Below are positions 21,326-34,276 of a stretch of 64,000 nt of DNA, piece after piece. The DNA comes from Sphagnum compactum. Taxonomy: Eukaryota > Bryophyta > Sphagnopsida > Sphagnales. The notes beneath the pieces were generated by a model. It was not told the DNA's origin, did not search any database, and worked only from the letters and a program-made list of their open reading frames with translations. The first letter of the stretch is position 1, and each line of letters begins with the position of its first letter. The DNA lies in contig OZ234493.1 of the NCBI GenBank assembly GCA_965153455.1, positions 19,334,213-19,398,212 on the forward strand. The letters run 5' to 3'. The position numbers were made by a program, and so were the translations under genes.

Positions 21326-24169
21326 TAGAACAACAATATGAACAATGACTCCATTTGAGTAAAATTGGCATACCTAGATACAATTTTAGGTACGCTTGCA
21401 TTGAATGAATTAAAAGTTATTTTTGGAGAAAAAAAACTATCATGTATCTCAAATGGCTACAAGAGAGAGTTATGAATGAATATTTACTTGTGAAAGGATC
21501 ACAAGAAGTGTCAGCAAATTTGCACATAAATGTAAAGTTGCATATTATCAGTTACATCTAGTTGTGTGCTTGATTGAGTCCATCACTTGGATGTTACAAA
21601 ATGAGAAAGTCAATGACCAAAGAGGGATATAAAAATTAAAATAAACACCAGATGCATGGAAATAGGATTATTAAATCATGGTGCTGTGAAAACAAGGGCA
21701 ATGGTAGATCCTTGTTGCTAAATCATAAAACAATTTGCGCTACCTGAAGAAAAAAACTAAATGAAACATTACACACATCAATGATCTCCTTGCAATAATA
21801 ATGGTGTTCACCATGTCTCATGCTTGACAGTCTTTTGATGCATCACATGCATTTGTACACCTTATGTGTCATGAGCATGTATATTCATAATTATTAGGAA
21901 AATGATGTCATCCCCATAGTCCAAATATTGCAACACCTTCTGCCCTTGCTCAAATTTCACATACCCCAAAAATCATTACATCCCAAGCAACAACATCACT
22001 GAATCTCAATCACAACATTTTGGCCACATATCAAGCAACAAATAAGAGCTGAAAGCCATAATAAGTTTGTAGCAGTTAAAAGGACAATCCAAGTATGGCA
22101 AATGTCTTAGTGACCCAAACTTCTTTTGGAAAATTAGGATTGCAATTTACTATAACAACTCTAAGCTCAAATGATCCCCAGACCCCCACATCCAGAACAC
22201 CAACCAATGGAACTCCACATTCCCCAAAGGCTAGTGTTAACAACCCTGGTAACTCTGAAAATCCATCCTCCAATTCTTGTGATTACACCCAAATGGCCAA
22301 CATACCCCACTTCCAATCTTAAAAGGAAGAGTAACAATAATGGATAAACTAAAAGTGAAGGTGAAAAACATGTGTCCTCAAGCAAATGCATGCATGCTAG
22401 CCATAGGTTTACTTGCTTGTGTCATACACCAACACAACAAGGACAGTAGCACAACAATGGTAGGAGTAAAAAGAAGAGAAACCCATCCATTAGTGAGATG
22501 ATCTCAATCACCATCCACTAGCTAATCATTGATCATGATAATTGATCAACGATTAAAGTCCCTTGAAGCTCTAAACTGAAGTCCAATAAAAAAATCATTT
22601 CTTCACTAAAAATATCCGGATCCATGCCTAGCCCCAAACCCCTGAAAGAGACGCAATTTTGTCAACTTGCAGATGAGTTTCCTATTGGTAGAGTTCCGTG
22701 AAACGTATATAACCTAGTGGAACTAAAACACTGACAAATGCATGATTGTTTCAATACCTCCTACCACATGTATCGAAACTACTTCATTTCTGGCAAATGA
22801 ATTATTGTCAATAACCCTTATTATATGTGGTCAACCTAACTTTTTTCAAGAGATGACATGAACACACAACATGAGGAACGTTCCAATTATCAATATTTGT
22901 GTAATAGGAGATAGACAACAAAAAGGAAAGACAATAATAACTTCATAATTTGTGTAGGAATGCCAACCTTCATAAGACTTTTAGCATAATGTAATAATAA
23001 GCCAAAATTAAACCACAAAAAATGGAAACCTTCCACAACTATAAGTTGTCTCATTCACAAGTCCACAAACACCTTAATTTTATTAACTAAAAGATACACA
23101 ATAAAAGAGCCAAAGATGAGGGCCAAGGTGACCCATTGTTAGGTTGGAGTTGGTAACTAATCTTGCTTTCCAAATGAGAGTCTAAACATGTTATACAAGA
23201 GATCACAAATATAAAAAGACACAAAGGAAGAAAAAAAATAGTCACATAGGGAAAGAAAGACCTTGCACCCTATAGAAGGGAAGTACATAATTAGGGGCAA
23301 CCCATCACCATGGACTAGAATTGGGGGAAGACTACAAATAGAGTATCAAGTCAAATCCTTAAATGAAATGAAGTTGCTAAATTTGGGAAGTAGAGTTCTA
23401 GATGTAGTTAGCTTTGTATATTGTTTATAAATTTTAATAGAGGATGCTACATGATTAACTTGTCAAACCTTGTGCCTTACAAATTTCAAGTCATATGTTA
23501 AGCTTCGAATGTTGGCGCTTTAACCAATACCATTAAAGTTGTTTCCAAGCAATCCATCTTTGAAAAGGGTAGGTCTAATTTGAGTAAGTTTCGTCACCTT
23601 TGTCAAATGCTACAAGGTAACAGAAAGTCCTAAACCTTGCATACCCAAAAACCCAAATCACAAGTGTTTTATCATCTTTATCCGTTGTTCCCATTACAAG
23701 TAATAGTCAATACTTAGATATTACACTATATTTGGCACACTGAATATTCCCCAAATTTCAATAACCTACTTAACAACTATTTTTAAAATATTGATATTGA
23801 TAACTTGTGTCGTCCCAATTTTTATATATATTTAAAAACCTACCCAATGGTTATTTAGAAAAAAAAAAACCAACTAACACTAGTCCAAACATGATATAAT
23901 GACCCACAAGCACCATTATGTGTCTTTAGCAAGTAATCTTAACAAGGAATTGACAAGCTAATCGATTGATTGATTTTTACATTGGTTACATTACTTAAAT
24001 TGCACAATTAAAACCAATTAAGAATTGGTTACAATTCTTAATAAAAAATGTTTTATGCTTTTGAATATTTTATGCTCATTAGATAGATTAATGTCAAATA
24101 TATCAAGGTGTTATAAAATGGTATATTTCAGACATTGTTATAAAAATACCCAACACAGACGACTAATAG
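21326..24169. other. Intergenic, no gene seen
   Basis: About 2.8 kb of AT-rich DNA with scattered short open frames, none recognisable. No clear repeats were noticed. Confidence 0.35.
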
Positions 24170-26381
24170 GTCATTGAAGCCCCTTTGAGTTGGGTGGAGA
24201 CATTGGATAACCTTGTTTAACCAATTGTTTTTGTTTTTCCTCTTGCTTCATTCTAAGCTCATGCTCACGCTCCTATTTCCATAGCCTTTGATGTTGACTA
24301 TAACTCAGACTAGGGCTTGGTAGCGATTGTTGTGTATCATTAATAAAACCTTTCAATTCATTCAACCTTACTAACGAAATTTCCAAAAGAAGGGAACAAT
24401 TGACACTAGGAGAAGGTGCTCTAATTCCATTGGGGTTCCCATAATTCACATTCATCTCACTATTTTGGTTGCTAATTCCAATTGACCTTCCACTGAGATT
24501 GCCCGATGATTTGCTGGGGTTGTGCGTTTGTTGTTTCGCAATAACATGGTTCAAAGGTGAAATAAAATTTTCTGCATGCCCAGTTGATGCAGGAATTTAT
24601 AAACTCCTCATTGAGGTTTCATAAAGTTCCTCATGAAGTGGTGTCTGGAGCTTTTTGAACTCCAAAGCCTTTTCATCCAAGAAGGCACGAATTTTGGATT
24701 TTGTCAATTCATCTTCCTCCTATTGTCTTAGAAACCATCCCCTTTCCCCAAGACTATGTTAACATTATGGGGTCCCCATGCTTGCACAATCTCCATTAGC
24801 AACATGTCCTCCTATAGAAATCCCTCCATTTGCCATCAGATTAAGCTTCAAGTCGTTGCCATCCACAAATGATGGCTCTAACATCAGGTTATAGCTTTCA
24901 TTCCAAACCTAACCTTACAAAGTCCATTTTTTGGAAGGAAACATAATTCAACCTTTCGTAGTATGTTGAAAGTTACAAAAGCAAAAAATTGGGCATCAAG
25001 ATTAGTTTGGACATTTGCCTTCACTAGTATTAGTACTAGGTTGTCCTTGACAACTTGAGTTATTTGACATTGGTATCGGATGTTGCAAATTATCAGAGAC
25101 TCCATTTTGCCCCAAACTATTACCTGCAACCTCCATCACAAGCAAGTGCAAGGTCCCATACTAGTCTATTTAATGGGCATAGGCTTCCAGCTACCATGGC
25201 ATCAATTGTCTTGGAAGGTCTACCATGTATACAATTTGAATATCCCCCCTCTACCTCATAGGTCTTCAAATGACCTAGATGGAGCCAAGTGAATTGGCTT
25301 GAGGAAATCAATCATCCCTTATTCATGTGTCTATAACTTCAACTACTAGATCACATTGTGCATACCATGACAGGGTAATAATGACAAGTTTGGATATTCC
25401 TAAGTTGTTATATAGGAGCATTATCTAACCAATTTGATGCTCATATGTAATGGCTTCTCTAACATTTTACTAACACAATCACACTTGGTATGTCCAAGTC
25501 CAAATTTTTTTAACATCAACATATACCGTAATGGGACCTAGGCAAACTACACATGTTTCAATATTTAATCAATGCCCAAAAGCAAAGGGTCTTTCATTTT
25601 ATAAAAAGCTTTAGACCTACTAGACATGTATGTTCTTCTAAAAAGTAAGGACCAACCAACACCAATTAAGAAGTGTAGATCAATGTCCAACTTAATAGTT
25701 ACCTTATATGTAAGGAGTAAAACATTTGTAATGCAAGCAACTTTGGAAGATGGACAACAAATTCTACATATTATTGATTTTGTCCAAAATGTTTTGAATG
25801 CACTTATTGCCATTTTTTGTTTATACGGTAAAAAATTCACCAATTGTGGCAAGCTTTAGTCTTCTATAGGCTTTTACAGCCATCTAAGCAATGGCTCTTT
25901 GAGTAGATCCAATTGGAAATTACGTGCAATCTATCTTTATAGGCTAAGGAGTTTTAGGAGATAGGCTCATTTCCAAAGTTTGAGCCTCAAGAGATCGAAC
26001 CACAATTTTCTCCTTCCCGTCAACCATACTAAATCAAGTGTTTGGGGTAAACCAAACCATTTCAAATGAGCCTTTAGAAGTTTCACTACATTTGACCAAG
26101 GTCACTTCCAAGCCATTGGTGCTAACAATGTTGCTTGGTGTCCTCGAAATGCACTACTATTTATCAATGTCAAGCAATCCATTTGTGGGAAAGGATATAA
26201 TCATTGATCGACCCTCCTCCTTAATTGTGGTTCCTAGTCTATTCAACTAGTTGTTCAGAAGCATGGTGTGAGGTTTAAAGGAGACATTAATCGGTGGATC
26301 ATTAACAACTATATGTTCACTCTAAAATCCTCCGCCACACCTACTCTTAGGAAGGTTGTTGTGAGGGTCCCTATTCGCCAT
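24170..26381 (-). pseudogene. Degenerate unidentified gene, possibly retroelement-derived
   Basis: From an ATG at 26381 (minus strand) the sequence reads MANRDPHNNLPKSRCGGGF, SMIISFPTNGLLDIDK and TPSNIVSTNGLEVTLVKCSE with several stops. Further on it reads [40 protein letters not shown] and HELRMKQEEKQKQLVKQGYP. The first and last parts are in the same register, 609 codons apart, with frame changes between. The middle has a strand-helix pattern that could resemble the DUF4283 region of plant retroelement proteins, but this is weak. It is a coherent coding relic of about 2.2 kb with no recognised function. Confidence 0.42.
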
Positions 26382-26879
26382 CTTGCACAAACATACACAA
26401 CAACACCGAGACCACTAACCATCCATCATCATCATTTTTTGCAATGATAATTCAAAAAGAAAAGGGATTGACTTTGATCAACTAATAAAAGCTTGCAATT
26501 TAATTTGTTACACAAAAACAACTTTGCAATACCTATTATAGGCCTTGAAATGCCAAATGCTTTTAGTAGGTGGATTATGCAAACCCTGAAAATGGGTCAT
26601 TAAACCACCCGCTAGTTTGTTATAAATCTTCCTATGACCAATTGTGATTTTAGCTACAACAAAAAAACCCTAAAAAACCTTTGTCCTTAATCCCACACCA
26701 TTAAGCTACCCATTCTTAAAGGTTGTATTTAGTAATTACCATTGTGATCTGGCAAACTTACTTTGGGATTGTAATTTTGGGCTCTGTATTTTAAAGGCCC
26801 CAACCCATATCTGCCAACCTACTCGTTTTGAAATCACACCTTCATATAGGGTTTTTTTCTTAATGAAATTTGTGATGTA
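26382..26879. other. Intergenic, 5' side of the relic gene
   Basis: No supported feature. It lies upstream of the minus-strand relic and could contain its former promoter. Confidence 0.3.
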
Positions 26880-27545
26880 ACTAGGGTGGTGATAATTTTT
26901 TAAATAATTTAACCAAATCTGGCTACCTATTAGATTTGAAAATTAAAGAAAACTATAATCCGTCCTTATCCTTGGCTACCTACTAGAACTTATGATAAAA
27001 ATTTGGCAATTTTGAAAAAAAAAACTTCCTCATAATTTGGTTAATTAGGGCCATTTTTTTCATCAAAAAATGTTTTGTATAGGTCGAAGTCATATTTTTC
27101 AGTTCAAAAATCATGAAAATTCACCATTAAATAAAACATTGTTTTATTTCAATGTTATCCTAAAAACAATATTTCATGTTTCCCCCAAAGTCGAAATAAT
27201 CCACTTGAGGATTTAGCTAAATGTGGCTAAAATAATACTCCATATTCAATAACTTTTGGACCTTGGCTCCAACATTCTAAAACCAACAAGTTGCACCCAA
27301 CATTTTTTTTGCTGCAAAATTTCACACCAATGCAAAATTTAAAAATGACTTGCGAGGTGTTTAGTGAGTTTTTTTTTGTTTTCAAAAAATTCACCAAAAA
27401 ATAGGGGATAAGGTGTTGTTCACCACATTTAGATTGTGTGCCCCTAGAAGTAGCTAAAAAGTAGCAAGATTCTAAAAAAAGTTAGCCAAATGTGGCTAAA
27501 TCCTTTTATGGATGGTTGCCAATGTGGTTACATTATAAAATTGAA
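26880..27545. repeat. Dispersed repeat family C, most complete copy (~660 bp)
   Basis: Its start (GGCTACCTACTAGAACTTAT, TTGGCAATTTTG, TTAGGGCCATTTTTTTCA) is related to 40850-41000. Its end (AAGTAGCTAAAAAGTAGCAA, GTGGCTAAATCC, ATGGATGGTTGCCAATGTGG) is related to 42605-42742 plus 48001-48040 and to 55287-55430. This uninterrupted copy shows what the LINE insertion site looked like before insertion. It has no coding capacity and is probably a non-autonomous element. Confidence 0.6.
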
Positions 27546-28602
27546 AAAAAAATGATTGGTTGCACCATACACATTGAAAGCTTTCCAATGGTACTAATTA
27601 TATCATTTTTCAAAGGTTTTGTAGTGGCAATACAAATATAAAACATTATTTGATAATAGGATAACATAGGGTAAGCCTATGTCATTCACCTTTGCACGTA
27701 AACAAATTCAATTGATTTTTCCTTCCTAACCCAATCTTTATGATTTTTTTGTTTTACCTTTTATTGGGAAAATAAGGATATGTAGGAACCATTCATAACT
27801 ATTCCATTTGGTTTTTTTTAAATATATATAAAATTATAATACACAAATGGAATTTTGTGTGTATAGTTATAAAATTACAAGGAATTGGTTTCAATGGTAA
27901 GATTGGTGGCCTCTAATCATTGTTAGCATCACCACAACATGAAACTACCCTAGGTGGTGTAATTGGGTGTTAATTCACCCTGGTAAACAAATATGTATTT
28001 GCTTTGTATTATTGACACCCTAAACATATATATGAATTATTTTTTCATTGACACTTGGGGGACATTTGAGAATATCTCCTTCAAAAAAAAAAAGTTTAAA
28101 ATATTTGAACTTTGAACCAAAGTTGGTCGATTTTAGTTTTTGGGTCAATTTTGATTATGGGTCCTAGTTTGGTTACCAATTATCCAAACCATCAATCACA
28201 AATTGTGCATTTTTTTTTCAAAACTAAAATTGAGAATGGCCTCTAGCTATAATTGGACCTAAGTCAAAACCACCCCAAAATTTGATTTTTCCATGTTCCA
28301 ATTCCAACTAGTTAGTAAGGTTTTTTTATTTGTATTTGTATTCTTTGGCCTAATTGGCCCTATGATTATGAATGTTTGTTTCAGAATCGATGACATTTTT
28401 TAATAATAATAATACTTTTTTAAACAATAATTTTGGGGCGAGGTGGGGTTGAATTAGCAAGATAGTTGTTACTTTCAAAACATGTCTCAATCAAGGATAC
28501 AAGTTTTTAAATTTGTTTTTATAAAACTTGGATAAATAACCATGTATAATTGTTACATGTCATCACATTTGGTCAGTGGTATAGTGGTAATAACTAGAAA
28601 AC
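27546..28602. other. Intergenic, no gene seen
   Basis: AT-rich DNA with homopolymer runs. No supported feature. Confidence 0.35.
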
Positions 28603-28758
28603 ATTACTACAAAATGTGAGTGCAATTCATTAGTCCCCATTCACTAGACCAGTGAATTCACTACTTCCCCACTAGGTCTTATTCACTATAATCAATGAAT
28701 TCACTCATAATCCAATGAAATCGCTTGGTGTACATGGTCACCTTTTGTTGTAATGAAT
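28603..28758. mobile_element. MITE-like element, family D copy 1
   Basis: Left end TACTACAAAATGTGAGTG and reverse-complemented right end TTACAACAAAAGGTGACC form imperfect inverted ends. A second copy at 34164-34276 shares both ends and the words AATTCATTAGTCCC and ATCCAATGAAATC. Non-coding. Confidence 0.5.
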
Positions 28759-29059
28759 ATGAGGTCAAAAAACCATGACAATGGGGAAGAAAACATGAAG
28801 GTTTTGATTAATGGAGTTATCCTCACCAAGACCACTAGAAGAAAACACACACCAAGTCTTTAATCAATGCATTGAAAGACCTCACAACAATGAAATGAAC
28901 ATGTTTATTTCACATTTTTGTGCATTATGTGTGTATGTACAAGTAGGAAATTACATAACAAATATAGAGGTAGGTAAATAGATAAGTGATTAATATTTTC
29001 ATACATGCCAACCTATACCTATTTAAATCTATGCCCTATCCACAACCAATCAACCTACC
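28759..29059. other. Intergenic, no gene seen
   Basis: No supported feature. Confidence 0.3.
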
Positions 29060-29270
29060 TACCTAGCAATCCACAACCTACCTTCTAAATTACCTAGCTA
29101 ACTAGTTGCTACCTATCCACAACCTATGTATTTACTTAACTACCTACCTATCAACAACCTACCTACCTACATTATGTTTACCCAAAACCAACCCGTTAGC
29201 TACCTATTTACCTACAATAAACTTACCCACAACCAACCAACCTACTTCCCTACCTACATAACCTATGTGT
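29060..29270. repeat. CCTA/ACCT-rich cryptically simple sequence
   Basis: Repeated ACCTACCTA, CAACCTACC and CTATCCACAACC words make an interrupted simple repeat on the plus strand. It gives open but meaningless frames. Confidence 0.6.
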
Positions 29271-29598
29271 TTACTTGTGTTGGGGGTGTAGGATTCAATT
29301 CAGTCTCACTAATCTTTATGATTAGAACAAGTTCATAATTAACCAAGAGCTTAGAGTAGAATTCAATATTTTCCAATGATTAACAATTTTAGAAATATGA
29401 TTAAAATTTTCATCATTATTTTAAAATAGCATATTTATTTCATTGAATGATTATTTAAGTTCCAAAGATGGGAGGGTTTATTCCCACATATAAATTTACA
29501 TTCCATTATGATATTTGAAATGTTTAAAATCATCACATGCATAAAGCACCAAACATGTTTTCCCTTTGAAATATTTGCCCATTATAAACCAAATTAAA
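29271..29598. other. Intergenic, no gene seen
   Basis: AT-rich, no supported feature. Confidence 0.3.
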
Positions 29599-29629
29599 CC
29601 CCCCCCCTTCCACCCCCCCTCACCCCCCC
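29599..29629 (-). other. G-rich tract on the minus strand, possible G-quadruplex
   Basis: Three C-runs of 9, 7 and 7 bases (29599-29607, 29613-29619, 29623-29629) mean the minus strand has long G-runs separated by 3-5 bases. Runs of this length can supply four G-tracts. The tract stands out sharply in otherwise AT-rich DNA and lies 10 bp from a perfect hairpin. Confidence 0.6.
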
Positions 29630-29639
29630 TTGTTAGTGC

Positions 29640-29696
29640 TAATGCATTACACAAGATTGCAATGCATAGTACATTACAATCTTGTGTAATGCATTA
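29640..29696. repeat. Perfect 20-bp inverted repeat with 17-nt loop
   Basis: TAATGCATTACACAAGATTG at 29640-29659 is the exact reverse complement of 29677-29696. The 17-nt spacer is 29660-29676. It could extrude as a cruciform or form a strong hairpin if transcribed. Confidence 0.85.
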
Positions 29697-31676
29697 TTTT
29701 AAAAGTATTTTCTTGAACCATACATTTCTTTGCACTGTCTTGTGGCGAATTAGAGATTCAAAATTATTGTCAATTACAACTTCAATTCATATAAACATCA
29801 CCAAGATAGGAGGTTGAAAAATATGCCACGTGATGAAAAATGAAGAAATGAACCTTTTTTCTTTATTGAGAGTAATGCCTTGTATGCCAAGCATTCTTTA
29901 AATTTCACCCCTAGGCCTCAAACTACCGTCCTTAGCTCTAAGAGGTTGTCTTTTTGGAGTGCATTTTCATAGAATGCATGGGGTTACCATGCAAGCATTC
30001 AATGTTGTAAGGAATGAAAAATAAATATCTTATAAAATCCATTGAAAAGAATGTATGGTCAAAACACATATATTCTTCATGTACATATTTGTAATGGATG
30101 TGAATTCAATGGTAGGTGGGCAAGGATGAATGTAGATGAATATGGATGAATTTCATCCATCCATGATTGTCAAACGTTATTGCACAAATGAAAAATCAAA
30201 CAAAGGAAAAGGACATTCGCATGAATATTGCATTCAAGCCATACAATTATACATTGAATGATCACATTTCAAGGTCAAGGGATTTGCTATTTTTTTTAAC
30301 ATCTAGAGGTTGTGTGAATTTCAATCTTGTATGCATACAATTCACCTTTGCTTTACATGCATTCCATTGTCTACTATGATTTTTTGGGTTTTTATTATTA
30401 AATTAAAAAAAATATTTTGATAAAAAAATCCATAGTTTTTGTTGGGTTCTACCATATAGCTTAAAACGCTATTGTTGTTTTCACAATGTATTTACAAGCA
30501 TGAAAATTTCCTTGTTGAGTTTTTAAAATGGTCCTATCCTTAAGTGGGAACTTTTCGAATTTAGAACATTGTGTAGTAGATGTGTTTTAATCATGGGAAA
30601 GCCTTAAGGGAGCGCATTTTTAAGAAACTGGTTTGCCTGGGCTTTACCTCATGAGAGCCATTTATTTGAGGATTGTTCTTCCCTAAGGCTTGATTTAACA
30701 CAAAATGTGAAGGATCCACAAAAAGTTTAAACATCCATGCTTAAACTTTTTTATCTTCATAAATTGTGTTTATAGCAAAATTTAGTTAAATTGTCTTACA
30801 AATGATTGTCGTTATAACTACATCACAAAAATGAAGGAAGAAAAAAACACTGAAGAGGATTTTCTTCCTTGACACCCTCCCATTTAGAAGAAGATGAAAA
30901 ATTAGAGTTGGACTAGTTACATCACAATGCCCAAAATTTAAAAATGAAGAAAAAGATTTTAAAAAAATAAAATAGGAAAATGGCAAAGCATCAACAACAA
31001 TGTCCCCCTCCCCACTTTTACTAGGAATCTCATGCATTTTTTATTTTAAAATTATGGTTTTGAAACTTTGGTGTTTTTTTCCCCATTTTTTTTCCATTTT
31101 TTGAATTTACACAAAATATCAAAAATATCCTTTTTTTCAGCCATAACTTTTTAAAAATGATTTTCTTAGTGATGCCATGGTATTGGGATTGATGATTTTA
31201 ATTTTATTTTTGAGTTTTTCGATTTTGCTAAGTTGGCAATCATAAATGCCAATATTTTGCCATCGCTCCACAAGAGAACTCATTGTGGAGTTTTTCAAAA
31301 GTCCTTCATTAATGTGACTACAAGTACTATAGCCTATGGTAGAAATTTGGCAAATTTTTTAAAAAAAATTCGTCTGAAATTTTGCGAATTTTAGGCCATT
31401 TAAAAAAATAAAATCGATTGCGTTGTTGTTGTTGGCCACATATTTTTTCAAAAAATGATGAAAATTCGCCACATTAAAAAACATTGATTGGGAAGTATGA
31501 AATGTGGGCATGGGGAAAATATTTCTTCCAACCCCCCCAAGAAAAGGGCAAAAAGGAATGTCATTGATGACAGTGCCCTTTCCCTTCTCTCCATCCTTTC
31601 CCTACTAGGAAAAGAAAAACATGATTGTTTATAATAATTATTTTCTCACATTCCTCTCACCATCCTCCCTTTCTTG
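29697..31676. other. Intergenic, no gene seen
   Basis: About 2 kb of AT-rich DNA. 31300-31500 has words (TTGGCAAATTTTTT, GATGAAAATTCGCCACATTA) that weakly recall repeat family C. Confidence 0.3.
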
Positions 31677-31872
31677 GCGGAGGCGAATTGACCCTCACAT
31701 TGGGATTATGGTAAAAACAAAAAAAACCCCAAAACCCATTTAAACTATTTATAAATACTCTAAATATTTATAAATATCATCTCCATATACTAAATTAAGG
31801 TCCTTAATCCAAATCTATAAATTTCGGGGTTTTTTACCATGATCAGAATGTTAGGGTCAATTTGCCCTGGCC
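31677..31872. mobile_element. MITE-like element, family B copy 2
   Basis: Left AATTGACCCTCACATTGGGA then TTATGGTAAAAA is matched at the right end in reverse complement by AATTGACCCTAACATTCTGA then TCATGGTAAAAA, giving about 30-bp inverted ends. The interior resembles the 6079-6285 copy. Length is about 196 bp. Confidence 0.65.
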
Positions 31873-32199
31873 CCCCTTGCTAAGGAAAAAGAGGATTGTA
31901 GTTGTGCACTAATTGTTTTTGCCCTCACCCTAAAGATGTAGTTATTCAAAAGAATGTAATTTGTTTGTTTCTCATGTTGAGACTTGAGACCTCCCAAATT
32001 GTGGTGCTTTAGACCATGTTCTTGGTATCTTTGGAAAGCTTATGACATACATTAGGGGTGATTTGGCTTAATTTTGTATTGTTTCCACTAACATTGTATA
32101 AATTATTGGATATTTATTTTGTCTCATTGAAAATTAAATCAATACTTAAGCAAAAATTTCAAAGGAATTAGGGTGCATCTAGATTTTTTTGAAATTTTT

Positions 32200-33860
32200 T
32201 TTTCAATTAGGATATAATGGAATTAATTTCATAATTTTCAGACCTAAGGTACGGGAGACATTATAATATGAGTATTTCATAATTGAAAATTCAAATATAT
32301 TTCAAAAATAGATTCAAAGACAAAAATATGGGTTAAATGTTTTACTTGCACCTTAGTTTTAAATTGAGATGCAATTAAACCTTTTTTAAAATTCAAATTT
32401 AGTTAGTAAAATCCTTCTCATATTATGTCAATTGAAAATATTTAAACTTCATTATGAAAGGTTTTCCAAAATCTACACAAAAAATACTAAAAACATTAAA
32501 ATATATATTTGAATTGAGGAAAATTGCATTTAAATCTTGCATTTCAATACATTTCAACAATGATGTCTTGAAAACATTTTCTTTTTTTAACTATCATTAT
32601 CTTTTTCATACTTCGTCCAAATGAAAGAAATTTTTAAATATGATTTTTTTGGTATAACATAATACATTTAAATTATGAAATTTAATACAAATAATTCATA
32701 AAATATGATATATCAACATATAATAATGTTAATCTCAAGACCATTTAATGTTTAGTATATTTAGAAAATACAATACGTTTAAATTTGGTATACTAAATAC
32801 ATACACGTTAAATTTTATGTTATAATACGAGTTTGATTATGTAGTTTGAAAATATAAATTAATTTTGAAATATAATTATTTTTTAAATGAAATTTCTATT
32901 ACAAATTATAAATATGTCTAGTATAATATTCATTTTATTCACAAATATTTTTATCAATATAGCATATAACAAATAAATATTTTCATATATTATATATAAG
33001 CGATGATAAAAATATTCAATAAATAAAACAATTATATGTAATATGTACAGAATTTTACATGTTATGTATTTTATATCTTATAAAAAAATGACATATTATA
33101 TAATATTTATTATATATTTCTGTGTTACAAAATATTTGATTTTGATTTTGTTTTGTTGTAAACATCATTTAGCATTTTATTGAATAAAGGCAGAAAATAA
33201 AATCTGGCTTATTTTTCAGAATTAAAATAAAATTTTATTTCAATAGTATATATATTCGATTTAAGACTGATAATATATACATTAATTAACAATGAATTAT
33301 ATCATTAATTGATATAATAAATACATTGAAATGAATTTATGTAGAATTATTTTACCAATAATTTTCAATATTAAGAAATTAGGTAAATTATGTAATTAAA
33401 TATTTTTAATTAATAATTAAAATTAATAAAATAACATATAAATTATTACTTGTTTATATATTTATTTAAAATAATCCAAAAATAAAATACATTAATTTTT
33501 TATTATATATAAATGGAATATTTATATTTAGTATTAATTATTTAAAAATGAAATGAAGATATTTAAAACAAAATATTCTAAATGGTTTTAATATTTAAAT
33601 AATTATTATATTATGTAATTATAAATAATATGCTAGTTGATCATACAAAATATTTTTAAAATATTAATAGTATTCCAATTAATTAACATAAATAATTAAT
33701 AAAATTAAATAACTAAGAAATTCCTTATTTATTTATTTATTTGGAATTTTATTGTAGTTCATTTGGGTTCAAAATAATGGAATATGTTGATTGATTTTAA
33801 ATTATTCTACATATCGTATTACATTATATTACTGAAATATACTATTTGTAATATACTATA

Positions 33861-33903
<43 letters not shown>

Positions 33904-33960
33904 TTTTTTCATCTTTTTATTTCTTAAAACTTGTCTTTACATTGTAAAAAATGAAGGCCC
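32200..33960. other. Extremely AT-rich block with an AT/AC microsatellite
   Basis: The block is almost entirely A and T, with no coding potential. It ends in a (TA)n run followed by (CA)n at about 33865-33902. Such blocks can act as matrix-attachment DNA, but the sequence alone does not show that. Confidence 0.6.
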
Positions 33961-34163
33961 AAATTAATATATGGCAATTAAATTCAAAATTGTATGTAAA
34001 ATAAATTTCTAAATGTGTCCTAAGTTGGTTGAAATCACATTCCAATTTGTCATATCATAACTATTTGATGTAATAAAAGGTTATGATAAATAATCTTATA
34101 TTTTATAAATTAATTATATTAAATAAATAATGACATGATGAAATTCAAGTGAAAAATTTCAAT

Positions 34164-34276
34164 TTTACTACAAAATGTGGGTGTAGTTCATTAGTCCCTA
34201 TACATTACATTAGGGAATTCATTCAAAATCCAGTGAAATCATTTGGCGTACAAGGACACCTTTTGTCGTAATGAAT
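34164..34276. mobile_element. MITE-like element, family D copy 2
   Basis: A shorter relative of 28603-28758: it begins TACTACAAAATGTGGGTG and ends CACCTTTTGTCGTAATGAAT. The interior lacks about 40 bp present in copy 1. Confidence 0.5.

Noticed and set aside
28570-28630. tRNA-like A box (GGTCAGTGGTATAGTGG) suggesting a tRNA-derived SINE
   Set aside because: No convincing B box at the right distance, and the second copy of the neighbouring repeat lacks this part.
29126-29338. 70-codon frame in the CCTA-rich tract
   Set aside because: Simple-sequence translation without a domain.
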